Positions 1 through 9,910 are shown, numbered from the stretch's first letter. The stretch: 39,253 nt of DNA from an uncultured beta proteobacterium (GCA_903920695.1 CAIXNB010000150.1:1-39253); one strand, 5' to 3'. Notes: generated from the letters alone by a model not told the origin. A program made the numbers and translations.

Positions 1-249
1 CTCAAGATTGACCAGTCCTTTGTGCGCGATGTGATCGACAACCCCAGTGCGGCAGCCATCGCGCGCATGGTGCTGGCGCTCGGGCAAAGCCTGAACCTGG
101 AGGTGATTGCCGAGGGGGTTGAAACCGAAGGACAGCGCCAGTTCCTGCTCGACAACGGCTGTGCACTGTTCCAGGGTTATCTGTTCAGCCACGCCCTGCC
201 GGTCAATGATTTTCAGGACTATGTGCAGCGCCATAACACGCCGGCTTGA
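1..249 (+). CDS. EAL-domain protein, C-terminal end only (cyclic-di-GMP phosphodiesterase type)
   Basis: The reading frame is open from the first base and ends in TGA at 247-249, so only the last 82 residues are present. They contain late EAL-domain motifs: LKIDQSFVRD at the start, VIAEGVET, and the closing QGYLFSHALP. EAL domains hydrolyse cyclic-di-GMP to pGpG. The lysine of LKIDQSFV and the glutamate of AEGVET belong to the usual metal and catalytic set, so the visible part looks active. Whether a GGDEF, PAS or membrane sensor part precedes it cannot be seen. The gene converges on the decarboxylase gene, with only 7 bases between the two stop codons. The family call is firm; activity of the whole protein is unknown. 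Confidence 0.9.
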   Translation, partial: LKIDQSFVRDVIDNPSAAAIARMVLALGQSLNLEVIAEGVETEGQRQFLLDNGCALFQGYLFSHALPVNDFQDYVQRHNTPA

Positions 250-256
250 GCTCTTG

Positions 257-1879
257 CTACTTGACCGCGTTGAGTCGTTTAACCCCAGCGACAAAGCGTG
301 CCAGGGTCTCGGACAACACGCCGCGCGGAATCGTGATATCGATGAGTTGAAAGCGCCCACGCGTCGCCACTGCCTGATCGAGCGCCGCCTTCAACTCGGC
401 GCGCGTGTTGACGCGCATGCCGTCGCCACCCATGCCGGCTGCCATTTCGGCAAAGCCCCAGTGGCCCAGGTCGTTGAAGGAGGATTCGGGTTGGAAGGTG
501 CGCAGCATCTCCCAGCTTGCGTTGTTGAACAGCAGCACGATCGGGTCCCAGCCGTAACGCTTGCAGTTGCCCAGCTCCCATCCAGTCATCTGAAAGGCGC
601 CGTCGCCAACCAGGATCAGCGGGCGCTGCCCGGTGGCGGCCTGCAAACCCAGGCCCGCCGGCACACCGTAGCCCATGGTGGCGTAGTAGCCCGGCGCCAC
701 CAGGGCGGTGTGTTCGATCTCCATCGCCGTGAACAGGCAGTCGCCCATGTCCGAGGCAATCGGCATCTTGCCGTGCGCTGCCATCAGGTCATTGACGGCG
801 GTGGCGATGTCGGTTGGCGTGATCGTCGCTGCATCGGACGGCAGCCCGTAGGGGAACGACTGGCGCTTCACAGTGAACGGCTTTTCCGCAGCGCCGGTGC
901 GCTCCAGCATGCGCTCCACCAGCGCTGCCAGCGGTAGATCGGCGTAGCTGTGGTAACCGATGGTGACGCGGCCATCGAGCGCCTGGATCGTCTTGCGCAT
1001 GTCGATCTTGGTTTCCGAAACCGCGAAGTTGGTGTCGCAGATGATCTCGCCGAGCAGGAACAGGCCGTCCGAACTCTCCACCAGTTGTGTGACTTCTGGC
1101 AAACCGGCAACGCCCATGTAGGTGCCGACCAGCGGCGCGTCCTCTTCGGCCAGCAGACCGCGGCCCATGAAGCTGGTCACCACCGGTATGCCCAGGCGCC
1201 GTGACAGTTCGGCCACCTTGGCCTCAATCCCGTAGCGCCGCACTTCGACGCCCGCCATCAGCACCGGCGACTTGGCCTGCGCCAGACGCTCCAGAACCTC
1301 GTCAACGCAGGCATTGAGCGCCTCCTGGTCCGGCGCTAGCGCCAGTTCGGCCACAACCGGCTCGCACGGCATGGCCACCATATCGCGCGGAATCTCGATG
1401 TAGACCGGCTCCGACCGGCGCAGGCAACTCGCCAGTACGCGCGCGATGTCGGCCGGCGCACGCTTGGCATCGTCCAGGCGCACTTGGTCGCAGGTGATTT
1501 CCTTGAAGATCTGGAACTGTGAATCGAGCGTCTTGGCCTGGTGGTGCAGCAGTAAACCTGAGCGCGACTCGCCCTTGCCAGGACCACCCGAGAGGACGAC
1601 CAGCGGCGATTTTTCGGCAAAGGCCGCTGCTACCGAGTTGATCATGTTCAGGGCGCCGGCGCCGTAGGTGACGGCGGCCACACCGAGGCCGCAGGTGATG
1701 CGCGCCGAGGCATCAGCGGCAAAGCCGACGCCTGGCTCATGCGACAGCGTGTAGAGCGGCAGGATGGCCGACTCTTCGATGATGCGGAAGTAGGGCAGGG
1801 CGAAGTCGCCGGGGATGCCAAAGATCTGGCGCGCGCCATGCGCCTTGAGCGCGTGCAGCAGGGATTCGGTGAGGTTCAT
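257..1879 (-). CDS. ipdC: ThDP-dependent indolepyruvate/phenylpyruvate decarboxylase
   Basis: The protein has 540 residues, the normal size for this family. It decarboxylates 2-keto acids such as indole-3-pyruvate (giving indole-3-acetaldehyde, an auxin precursor) or phenylpyruvate, and acts in the cytosol. Visible active-site features are the cofactor-activating glutamate E48 in SHEPGVGFAAD, a paired histidine H112-H113 as in pyruvate decarboxylases, and the ThDP-binding motif from GDG at 425-427 to NN at 452-453. The frame stays open far upstream to 2614, but family homology begins at the ATG at 1879 (MNLTESLLHALK), so the extension is rejected. The gene stands alone and diverges from the GNAT gene across 174 bases. 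Preference between indolepyruvate, phenylpyruvate and other keto acids cannot be read from sequence. An acetolactate-synthase-like enzyme is less likely because of the HH pair. Confidence 0.85.
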   Translation of the reverse strand: MNLTESLLHALKAHGARQIFGIPGDFALPYFRIIEESAILPLYTLSHEPGVGFAADASARITCGLGVAAVTYGAGALNMINSVAAAFAEKSPLVVLSGGPGKGESRSGLLLHHQAKTLDSQFQIFKEITCDQVRLDDAKRAPADIARVLASCLRRSEPVYIEIPRDMVAMPCEPVVAELALAPDQEALNACVDEVLERLAQAKSPVLMAGVEVRRYGIEAKVAELSRRLGIPVVTSFMGRGLLAEEDAPLVGTYMGVAGLPEVTQLVESSDGLFLLGEIICDTNFAVSETKIDMRKTIQALDGRVTIGYHSYADLPLAALVERMLERTGAAEKPFTVKRQSFPYGLPSDAATITPTDIATAVNDLMAAHGKMPIASDMGDCLFTAMEIEHTALVAPGYYATMGYGVPAGLGLQAATGQRPLILVGDGAFQMTGWELGNCKRYGWDPIVLLFNNASWEMLRTFQPESSFNDLGHWGFAEMAAGMGGDGMRVNTRAELKAALDQAVATRGRFQLIDITIPRGVLSETLARFVAGVKRLNAVK

Positions 1880-2053
1880 GCGGGGAGTGGCTCCGGGTTT
1901 GGTGACAGCGAAATTATCAGGCCGCAGCCGCGCAGGAAAGCGCCGCATTGCGGCCGTTGCCGCTGCTTGCAAGCAGCTTTCCTGCGGTGCCTGTGATTGC
2001 GGCGACAATCCAGTTCCATTTTTCACACTAACGGGTTTTTCCAGATTCTTCCC

Positions 2054-2581
2054 ATGTCCAGCACTTCCATTTACGAGATCCGGCCCGCCACCAAGCGCGA
2101 TGCGAGGGCGATTGCCGAAGTTCACGCCAATGCCAGCCTGGCGGCCTACGAGGCCTTGTTGCCTGGCGAGTCGTTCAATGCTGTCCCAGGCGACAAGCGC
2201 GAGGCTTACTGGCGCGATGCCATCGAATACAGCGAGCCGCAGGTTCAGGTGGCGGTCCATGACAGAGTTGTCGTCGGCTTTGTTGGCTTTGATCGCTCGC
2301 GCGATGCGGGCACGCCGCCGACCACCGGCGAGATATGGGATATCTACCTGGCGCCAGCGCACTGGGGCAAGGGTGCGGGCCTGGCCCTGTGGGATGCCGC
2401 GCGCGAGGGCCTGATCGAGGAAGGCTGCACCCAGGTCACGCTGTGGGTGCCGCTGGGCAACACGCGCGCCCTGCGCTTCGTCGAACTGGCCGGTTTCAAG
2501 CGTCAGATGAACAGCATCAAGACCGTGCCCGTGGGCAGCGCCCGGATCGAGGAGATCCGACTCAAGCGTGCGTTGGTTTGA
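2054..2581 (+). CDS. GNAT family N-acetyltransferase
   Basis: This is a 175-residue single-domain GNAT protein. The N-terminal IRPATKRDARAIAEVHA pattern is the usual first strand and helix. The acetyl-CoA-binding segment reads IYLAPAHWGKGAGLALWDAA, a mildly changed form of the R/Q-x-x-G-x-G/A loop. The C-terminal ALRFVELAGFK is the typical last helix and strand. Family members acetylate amino groups of small molecules or proteins; the substrate here cannot be inferred. The start is the ATG at 2054, because an upstream in-frame start at 1997 adds residues unlike the family. No strong ribosome binding site is visible. It ends just before the REP-like inverted pair. Confidence 0.8.
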   Translation: MSSTSIYEIRPATKRDARAIAEVHANASLAAYEALLPGESFNAVPGDKREAYWRDAIEYSEPQVQVAVHDRVVVGFVGFDRSRDAGTPPTTGEIWDIYLAPAHWGKGAGLALWDAAREGLIEEGCTQVTLWVPLGNTRALRFVELAGFKRQMNSIKTVPVGSARIEEIRLKRALV

Positions 2582-2587
2582 GGTTCT

Positions 2588-2683
2588 GTAGCCCGTATCA
2601 AGCCAAAGGCGCAATACGGGGCAGTTCTGCGGGCCATCTAGCTATGGTCAATCCCGTATTCCGCTGCGCTACATACGGGCTAC
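2588..2683. repeat. REP-like inverted pair between convergent genes
   Basis: Two copies of an element face each other. The left copy (2588-2620) begins GTAGCCCGTAT and ends AATACGGG. The right copy (2653-2683) is its reverse complement, with the same 11-base outer and 8-base inner ends and a diverged centre. Together they could form one long hairpin, and each copy can also fold by itself. The pair lies between the stop of a plus-strand gene (2581) and the stop of a minus-strand gene (2706), the usual place for REP/BIME-type sequences, which can end transcription or protect mRNA ends. Confidence 0.75.
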
Positions 2684-2705
2684 GCTCCCGGAGCTGTTTG
2701 GTTGA

Positions 2706-3824
2706 TCAGGTGCGGCGCAGCACCACGCTGCCGATTGAATAGCCGGCGCCAAACGAACAGATGACGCCGACTTGCCCGGTTTGGATGTCGTCGTGGTGGC
2801 GGTGGAACGAGATGATGGAGCCGGCCGAGGCGGTGTTGGCGAATTCGTCGAGGATCACCGGCGCGTCATCGGCCGTGGCATCGCGCCCGAGCAACTTGCG
2901 GCCGATCAGTTGGTTCATCGCCAGGTTCGCCTGGTGCAACCAGAAGCGGCGCACGCCGCCCGGTGCGAGACCGTGCTCGGCCAGGTGCTTGGTGATGTGT
3001 TCGGCCGCCATCGGGCAGACTTCCTTGAACACCTTGCGCCCTTCCTGATAAAAGAGCTGATCACGGTCGTCCGGGTTGCGGTCTTCGCTGCGCGACATGA
3101 AGCCGGCGTTGTTGCGGATGTTGTTCGAGAAGCTCGTCAGCAGGCGTGTGCCCAGCACTTCAAACGCGCCGGCAGGTGCATTTTCGAGCCGCTCGATCAG
3201 GATAGCGGTGCAGACATCGCCAAAAATGAAATGGCAGTCGCGGTCTTTCCACGCCAGGTGCGGCGAGGTGATCTCAGGGTCCACCACCAGCACGGCGCGG
3301 GCCGAGCCGCACTTGACGGTATTGACGGCCATCTCGATGGCGAAGGTGGCCGAGGAGCAGGCCACGTTCATGTCGAAGCCAAAGCCCTTGATGCCCAGCG
3401 CGGTCTGAATCTCGACTGCCATCGCCGGGTAGGCGCGTTGCATGTTGGCGGCGGCGCAGAGCACGCCGTCCACGTCCTGCACCGTCTTGCCAGCACGCGC
3501 CAGGGCGTCGCGCGCCGCGGCGACGCCGATCTCGGCCATCATCGAGATCTCGTTGTCAGGCCGGGCCTTGAAGCGCGGGCGCATGCGTTGCGGGTCGAGG
3601 ACGCCGGATTTTTCCATCACGTAGCGGCGCTTGATGCCCGATGCCTTCTCGATGAACTCGACGCTGGATTGCGGAATCGGTGTGCGCGTGCCGGCTGCAA
3701 TCTCAGCGGCGTGCAGCGTATTTTCCTGATCAGCGAAACGATTGAACGACTGGACCAACTCTTCGTTGGTGATGACTTCGGGCGGGATGTAGATTCCTGT
3801 GCTACTGATGGCGACACGATGCAT
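2706..3824 (-). CDS. FabH-like beta-ketoacyl-ACP synthase III family protein
   Basis: The 372-residue protein has the complete thiolase-fold triad of the KAS III group: C156 in NVACSSAT, H297 in FWLHQAN and N330 in DEFANTAS. Such enzymes condense an acyl-CoA with malonyl-ACP. It is longer than housekeeping FabH (about 320 residues), with an insertion around residues 35-60 and the segment GIKRRYVM. To my memory this resembles the Pseudomonas PA3286-type enzyme that feeds beta-oxidation-derived acyl-CoA into fatty-acid synthesis; that match needs a search. The ATG at 3824 has AGGA about 6 bases upstream. It lies 95 bases downstream of an acyl-CoA synthetase gene on the same strand, which could supply its acyl-CoA primer. 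An OleA-like or specialised-lipid role is an alternative. Confidence 0.8.
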   Translation of the reverse strand: MHRVAISSTGIYIPPEVITNEELVQSFNRFADQENTLHAAEIAAGTRTPIPQSSVEFIEKASGIKRRYVMEKSGVLDPQRMRPRFKARPDNEISMMAEIGVAAARDALARAGKTVQDVDGVLCAAANMQRAYPAMAVEIQTALGIKGFGFDMNVACSSATFAIEMAVNTVKCGSARAVLVVDPEITSPHLAWKDRDCHFIFGDVCTAILIERLENAPAGAFEVLGTRLLTSFSNNIRNNAGFMSRSEDRNPDDRDQLFYQEGRKVFKEVCPMAAEHITKHLAEHGLAPGGVRRFWLHQANLAMNQLIGRKLLGRDATADDAPVILDEFANTASAGSIISFHRHHDDIQTGQVGVICSFGAGYSIGSVVLRRT

Positions 3825-3919
3825 TGTGGTGGTCCTGACAAAGTTGTTGGGATGAAGATCTTCAGCCAAGCGCTGATTATCAGCCCAGACACTGAACCAG
3901 TCGTTCAAGCCCCGGTTGT

Positions 3920-5611
<1,692 letters not shown>

Positions 5612-5668
5612 AGTGCTTTCCAATCAGATGGAAAGCCCATTCTTCAGGCAAGGAGGGTTCCCGGCAAT

Positions 5669-5698
5669 GGGATAGACCCTAGTGGGATAGACCCTAGT
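5669..5698. repeat. Perfect 15-bp tandem duplication
   Basis: The unit GGGATAGACCCTAGT occurs twice with no spacer, at 5669-5683 and 5684-5698. It lies upstream of the minus-strand acyl-CoA synthetase start at 5611 and downstream of the SRPBCC gene. Each unit holds a small GGG-N5-CCC dyad. It may be a duplicated protein-binding site or a slippage product. Confidence 0.8.
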
Positions 5699-5725
5699 AC
5701 CGATGCGTCTGTGTCGGAGTACTAG
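5694..5725. promoter_or_regulatory. Imperfect inverted repeat in synthetase leader
   Basis: The left arm CTAGTACCGA (5694-5703) pairs with the right arm TCGGAGTACTAG (5714-5725), the right arm carrying two extra bases. The left arm overlaps the end of the 15-bp tandem repeat. The site could be an operator for the synthetase gene or a weak terminator for the SRPBCC gene. There is no following T-run on the minus strand, so an operator fits better. The 14 bases TGTCGGAGTACTAG (5712-5725) recur exactly at 25625-25638. Confidence 0.4.
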
Positions 5726-5761
5726 CTTAGGCAGTTTGCTGAACTCACGGCTTTGAGCGCG

Positions 5762-6232
5762 TCAGGCTTCGCCGCCGAAGCGCTTGGTCAGGTTGTCGAT
5801 GTATTGTTCGATCATCTTCTCGAATTCGCCCTCGACCACTGGTGCCACCACCATCTTCATGAGGCCGGGCAGGGGAATGCTGAGGTCGCCCTGGATCTGC
5901 AGCACGATGTGCGTGGCCTTCTTCTTGGTGCTGATTTTCCAGTTACCCGAGACCAGTGCGTTGCCCTCTCCCTTGACCGGCGTCCAGACCACCGTTCCCT
6001 TGGCGCGGTCCGAGACGTATTTTGAGGCGTAAATGGTTTGCAGATTGATCTGCGCGATGCCGATTTTTGCCATTTCCCAGCGATAGGCGCCGCCGCCGAG
6101 ATCGACCAGTTTGTCGACCTTGGGAAAGTGACTGGCCGAGGTTGGAACGTCGGCCAGCACGTTGAAGACCTCATCGATACTGGCTTTGACGTCAAACTCG
6201 TAGCCCAGATCGATGTTCACGTTAATGGTCAT
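5762..6232 (-). CDS. SRPBCC / START-like lipid-binding fold protein
   Basis: This 156-residue protein has the polyketide-cyclase/SRPBCC layout: a first strand, the segment VKASIDEVFNVLADVPTSAS, a central run of strands, and a long C-terminal helix ending in IEQYIDNLTKRF. The fold makes a deep hydrophobic pocket and often binds lipids or acyl groups; no enzymatic residues can be assigned. No signal peptide is present, so it is cytosolic. The ATG at 6232 has GGGAG close upstream, which decides the start over an open frame reaching 6307. It sits upstream of the acyl-CoA synthetase and FabH-like genes on the same strand, so a role in handling acyl compounds is plausible but inferred. Confidence 0.72.
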   Translation of the reverse strand: MTINVNIDLGYEFDVKASIDEVFNVLADVPTSASHFPKVDKLVDLGGGAYRWEMAKIGIAQINLQTIYASKYVSDRAKGTVVWTPVKGEGNALVSGNWKISTKKKATHIVLQIQGDLSIPLPGLMKMVVAPVVEGEFEKMIEQYIDNLTKRFGGEA

Positions 6233-6389
6233 GGAATTCTCCCTGCTTGCTGGTTGATACGGTAGTGGCCTCGGCAAAGTATAGGGGGCAAATGCATCCG
6301 ACGGCAAATCGGTGGTGCTAGCGCGCTACGGCCAATGGGGCGACGCCAGCAGGCTAAACTTGAGCGCTATTGCATCAAGGAGATTGACC

Positions 6390-7610
6390 ATGGCATCCGG
6401 AAAAATACTCGTCGCACAGGGTGGTGGCCCGACCGCCGTCATCAACCAGTCGCTCGTCGGCGTCGCCATGGAGGCGCGCCGCTTCGGTTCCATCGAGCGC
6501 ATCTACGGTGCGCGCCATGGTGTGCGAGGCATCGTCAACGAAGACTTTGTCGACCTGACGCAGGAGACCCACCACAACCTGGAACTGGTCGCCAATACGC
6601 CGTCGTCGGCCCTGGGTTCGACGCGTGACAAGCCCGACCTGGCCTATTGCCAGGAGATCTTCAAGGTGCTGCAGGCGCATGAGATTGAGCACTTTTTTTA
6701 CATTGGCGGTAACGACTCTTCCGACACCGTGCGCATCGTGGCCGAGGAGGCGCGCAAGGCCAACTATGCGCTGCGCTGTCTGCACATTCCCAAGACCATC
6801 GACAACGACCTCGTTGGCAACGACCACACGCCCGGTTTTCCGTCGGCAGCGCGCTTTGTGGCGCAGGCCTTTGCCGGTGCCAACCTCGACAACGCGGCCC
6901 TGCCCGGTGTCTACGTCGGCGTTGTCATGGGGCGCCATGCCGGTTTTCTGACGGCGGCCTCGGCGCTGGGTAAGAAGTTTCCCGATGATGGCCCGCACCT
7001 GATCTACCTGCCCGAGCGCACCTTTGTGCTGGATAAATTCCTGGCCGATGTGAAAGCCGTCTACGAGCGCTACGGTCGCTGCGTGATCGCGGTCTCCGAA
7101 GGCATCCACGATGCCAATGGCGCTCCGATCCTGGCCTTGCTGGCGAAGGACCTGGAGCACGACGCGCACGGCAATGTGCAACTCTCGGGCAACGGCGCGC
7201 TGGCCGATCTGCTGTGCGAGGAAATCAAGTCCAAGCTCGGGATCAAGCGTGTGCGCGGCGACACCTTCGGTTATCTGCAGCGCTCTTTCATCGGCTGCGT
7301 CTCGGATGTGGACCAGCGCGAGGCGCGCGAGGTCGGCGAGAAGGCCGTTCAGTTCGCCATGTGGGGCAACCAGAGCGGCTCGGTCGCGATCAAGCGCACC
7401 GGCTTTTATTCGGTCGATTACGAACTGCTGCCGCTGGAAGCCGTGGCCGGCAAGACGCGTGTCATGGAAGACGAATTCATCAGTGCCAGCGGCACTGACG
7501 TGACCGACGCCTTCCGTCTCTACCTGCGGCCGCTGCTGGGTTCTGGCATGCCCGATGCGTTCCGGCTGCGTCATTACCCGGTGGCCAAGGTGCTCAACCG
7601 CGGTCAATGA
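6390..7610 (+). CDS. pfp: Pyrophosphate-type 6-phosphofructokinase
   Basis: This 406-residue phosphofructokinase phosphorylates fructose 6-phosphate at the centre of glycolysis, probably with PPi. The start motif is AQGGGPTAVINQSL. The position that is glycine in ATP enzymes (GGDGS) is aspartate here, in GGNDS at 106-110, and the catalytic segment is PKTIDNDL with K135. Aspartate and lysine at these two places are the known marks of PPi use. The first aspartate of the usual GGDD is asparagine (N108), a variant worth noting. MGRHAGFL and YLPERTF complete the substrate site. The ATG at 6390 follows AAGGAG at 6377-6382. It is followed by two genes for exported proteins with no evident metabolic link. 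Confidence 0.9.
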   Translation: MASGKILVAQGGGPTAVINQSLVGVAMEARRFGSIERIYGARHGVRGIVNEDFVDLTQETHHNLELVANTPSSALGSTRDKPDLAYCQEIFKVLQAHEIEHFFYIGGNDSSDTVRIVAEEARKANYALRCLHIPKTIDNDLVGNDHTPGFPSAARFVAQAFAGANLDNAALPGVYVGVVMGRHAGFLTAASALGKKFPDDGPHLIYLPERTFVLDKFLADVKAVYERYGRCVIAVSEGIHDANGAPILALLAKDLEHDAHGNVQLSGNGALADLLCEEIKSKLGIKRVRGDTFGYLQRSFIGCVSDVDQREAREVGEKAVQFAMWGNQSGSVAIKRTGFYSVDYELLPLEAVAGKTRVMEDEFISASGTDVTDAFRLYLRPLLGSGMPDAFRLRHYPVAKVLNRGQ

Positions 7611-7670
7611 AGCGCCGGCGGTGCGCGTGCCTGTCGGTTCGATTGAACTTCAGAACGTGACGGAGAAGCT

Positions 7671-8129
7671 ATGAAAAACAGATTGGGTGCAGCGGCTCTG
7701 GTGGCCGGGGTTTGGTGCCTGGGCGCTGGCGTTTGTCCTGATGCGGCGGCACAAAGTCAGGCCTCGGCCTTGAGTGCCGTTTCCGCGTTGCCTCTGGCCT
7801 CGCTAATGGAAGGGTCGGTCGCTGCCAGCGAGGCTGCGGTGGCGGTGCCGCTGGCCTTGTCGGTGGCCGGCGCGACGCTGGTGGTGAGGTCAGTCGAGTT
7901 GTCGGCGCGTGGCACGGTCTATGTGCTGGAGCGGGTCTCGGACGGGGCGCGCGTCAGCCTTGAGGTGTCGGGCAAGGTGATTGAAGGCGTTTCGGTCGTC
8001 GCCAGCACCGTCGTCACGGTTGCGATCATCAGCACCGGCGTCGTGCTGTCGGTGGCCGGCCAGGCCATTGCCTTCCTGCCCAATGAACTGGGTCGCGCCT
8101 TGCTGTACAGCCAGCGCGTCACGCCGTGA
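7671..8129 (+). CDS. Secreted or periplasmic hydrophobic protein, unknown function
   Basis: I do not recognise a family in this 152-residue protein. It begins with a signal peptide (MKNRLGAAALVAGVWCLGAG) with a likely cleavage near the AAAQ-S segment at residues 25-29. The rest is rich in alanine, valine and serine. A second hydrophobic stretch (about residues 105-135) could be a membrane or outer-membrane-associated helix. There are no cysteines after the signal region. The ATG at 7671 has GGAG about 6 bases upstream. The stop overlaps a possible GTG start of the DUF2145 gene and is 20 bases before that gene's better ATG, so the two are almost surely cotranscribed and may act together at the envelope. 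Confidence 0.6.
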   Translation: MKNRLGAAALVAGVWCLGAGVCPDAAAQSQASALSAVSALPLASLMEGSVAASEAAVAVPLALSVAGATLVVRSVELSARGTVYVLERVSDGARVSLEVSGKVIEGVSVVASTVVTVAIISTGVVLSVAGQAIAFLPNELGRALLYSQRVTP

Positions 8130-8149
8130 CCTACCTTCGAACCGGGGCC

Positions 8150-8971
8150 ATGGCTGCGATTGCGCGCCATGTCGTTTCGGCCTTGTTTGTCGCGGCGGTT
8201 CTGTTGGCCGCACCGGCCCATGCCGGGCGTTCCTGTGATGCGCCGCAGCCCCCGAAGGCCATCACGATCGAGCGCTCGCTCAATCTCGCGCTGCGCACCT
8301 GGCAGGCGCTGGAGCAAAGCGGGGCGCAGGTCGTCATCCTGGCGCGCGCCGGGCAGGACCTGAGCAAGTACGGTTTGCACTACTCGCATCTGGGTTTCGC
8401 CTATCGCGAAATTGACGCGCAGGGTGGCAACCGCTGGCGTGTGCTGCACAAGCTCAACCAGTGCGGCAGTGCCGATTCGGCCATTTACCGTCAGGGGCTG
8501 GGAGACTTCTTTCTGGATGACTTGTGGCGCCTTGAGGCGGCCTGGGTGGTGCCGACACCTGCGGTGCAGCAACGCCTGCTGGCCTTGTTGCAGGACGAGC
8601 GGCGCGCGGTCCAATTGCAGCATAAACCCTACAGCCTGGTGAGCTACGTCTGGGGCCAGAAGTACCAGCAGTCCAATCAGTGGGCGATCGAGACGTTGGC
8701 CCTGGCCATGATGACCGACAACGCAGCGACGCCGTTCACCCGGCAGCAGGCACAAGGCTGGTTGATGGCGAGCGGCTATCAGCCAACGGCCCTGAACATT
8801 GGTGCATTGACGCGCTTGGGGGCACGCGTGTCGGCGGCCAACGTCGCGTTCGACGACCATCCGAACGAGAAGCGCTTTTCCGACCGGATCGAGACCGTCA
8901 CGGTCGATTCGGTCTTCGCCTGGCTGCAGCGCTCTGGCATGAGCGGCCCCATCAGCACGCTGGCACCCTGA
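8150..8971 (+). CDS. DUF2145 family exported protein
   Basis: The 273-residue protein starts with a clear signal peptide (to about residue 26, ending APAHA-G) and looks like the DUF2145 family. Conserved-looking features are a histidine in YSHLGFAYR, a cysteine in LNQCGSADS, and SLVSYVWGQKYQQSNQW in the C-terminal half. A histidine in such a strand context recalls permuted NlpC/P60-like papain folds, but no catalytic assignment is safe. The ATG at 8150 is preferred because GGGG precedes it; a GTG at 8126 overlapping the previous stop is the alternative. It is probably translated with the upstream secreted protein, and the dehydrogenase gene follows after 21 bases. Function unknown; periplasm or envelope location inferred. 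Confidence 0.7.
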   Translation: MAAIARHVVSALFVAAVLLAAPAHAGRSCDAPQPPKAITIERSLNLALRTWQALEQSGAQVVILARAGQDLSKYGLHYSHLGFAYREIDAQGGNRWRVLHKLNQCGSADSAIYRQGLGDFFLDDLWRLEAAWVVPTPAVQQRLLALLQDERRAVQLQHKPYSLVSYVWGQKYQQSNQWAIETLALAMMTDNAATPFTRQQAQGWLMASGYQPTALNIGALTRLGARVSAANVAFDDHPNEKRFSDRIETVTVDSVFAWLQRSGMSGPISTLAP

Positions 8972-8992
8972 TTTCAACTTGAGGAAACAACC

Positions 8993-9910
8993 ATGACAAT
9001 TGACTTCAAAGGCCGCGTGGCCATCGTGACAGGCGCGGGCGGCGGCCTCGGCCGGCAACATGCGCTGGCGCTGGCGGCGCGCGGGGCCAAGGTGCTGGTC
9101 AACGATTTTGGTGGCGCGCGTGACGGCTCCGGCGGCTCAAGCACGGCGGCCGACGCGGTGGTGGCCGAGATCCTGGCCGCTGGCGGCGATGCCTTGGCCA
9201 ATAGCGCGTCGGTGACCGATTTTTCGGCGGTGCGGGCCATGGTGCAGCAGGCGGTTGATGCCTGGGGCCGTGTCGATATTCTGGTCAACAATGCCGGCAT
9301 TCTGCGCGACAAGAGTTTTGCCAAAATGGAAGTGGCGGACTTTGCCCAGGTGGTCGATGTGCACCTGATGGGCGCCGTGCATTGCTGCAAGGCGGTCTGG
9401 CCGATCATGAACGCGCAGAAGTACGGCCGCATCCTGATGACGACGTCATCGAGTGGCTTGTACGGCAACTTTGGGCAGGCCAATTACAGCGCGGCCAAGA
9501 TGGCGCTGGTGGGCCTGATGCAGACGCTGGCGATCGAGGGCGCCAAGAACGACATCCGCGTCAACTGTCTGGCGCCGACGGCTGCCACGCGCATGACCGA
9601 AGGCCTGATGCCGCAGGCGGTGCTCGACGCGCTCAAGCCCGAAGCCGTGGTGCCCGCCATGCTGGTGCTGGTGGCGCAGGACGCGCCGAGTCGCACGATT
9701 CTCTGCGCTGGCGCTGGCACCTTCGAGGCGGCGCACATCACCATGACCCAGGGCGCCTGGATCGGTGGCGATGCGCAGGCGCCGGAGCGCCTGGATGAAC
9801 GCCTGTCCGAGGTGACCGACCGCAGCGGCGACAGCGTGCCAAAAGATGCTTCAGCCCAGGGTGCGAACGAAGTGAGTCAGGCGCTGAAAAACGCGGCCCG
9901 CAGCGCCTGA
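8993..9910 (+). CDS. Short-chain dehydrogenase/reductase, 3-hydroxyacyl-CoA dehydrogenase-like
   Basis: The 305-residue protein is a classical SDR. The NAD(P) motif GAGGGLGRQHA lies near residues 14-24, VNDFGG follows at the second strand, NNAG is near residue 101, and the catalytic Ser-Tyr-Lys set is in SSSGLYGNFGQANYSAAK. The VNDFGGARDGSGGSS insertion and the ILRDKSF segment resemble the dehydrogenase part of peroxisomal multifunctional enzyme 2 (HSD17B4), which oxidises 3-hydroxyacyl-CoA. A C-terminal tail of about 55 residues follows the Rossmann domain. The ATG at 8993 has GAGGAAA upstream. It converges on the TetR gene with one base between the stop codons. A beta-oxidation role is inferred from subtype and neighbours. 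Confidence 0.85.
   Translation: MTIDFKGRVAIVTGAGGGLGRQHALALAARGAKVLVNDFGGARDGSGGSSTAADAVVAEILAAGGDALANSASVTDFSAVRAMVQQAVDAWGRVDILVNNAGILRDKSFAKMEVADFAQVVDVHLMGAVHCCKAVWPIMNAQKYGRILMTTSSSGLYGNFGQANYSAAKMALVGLMQTLAIEGAKNDIRVNCLAPTAATRMTEGLMPQAVLDALKPEAVVPAMLVLVAQDAPSRTILCAGAGTFEAAHITMTQGAWIGGDAQAPERLDERLSEVTDRSGDSVPKDASAQGANEVSQALKNAARSA

Noticed and set aside
257..2614. 785-residue reading of the decarboxylase
   Set aside because: The 245 extra N-terminal residues cross the divergent promoter region and antisense of the GNAT gene. Family homology begins at the ATG at 1879.
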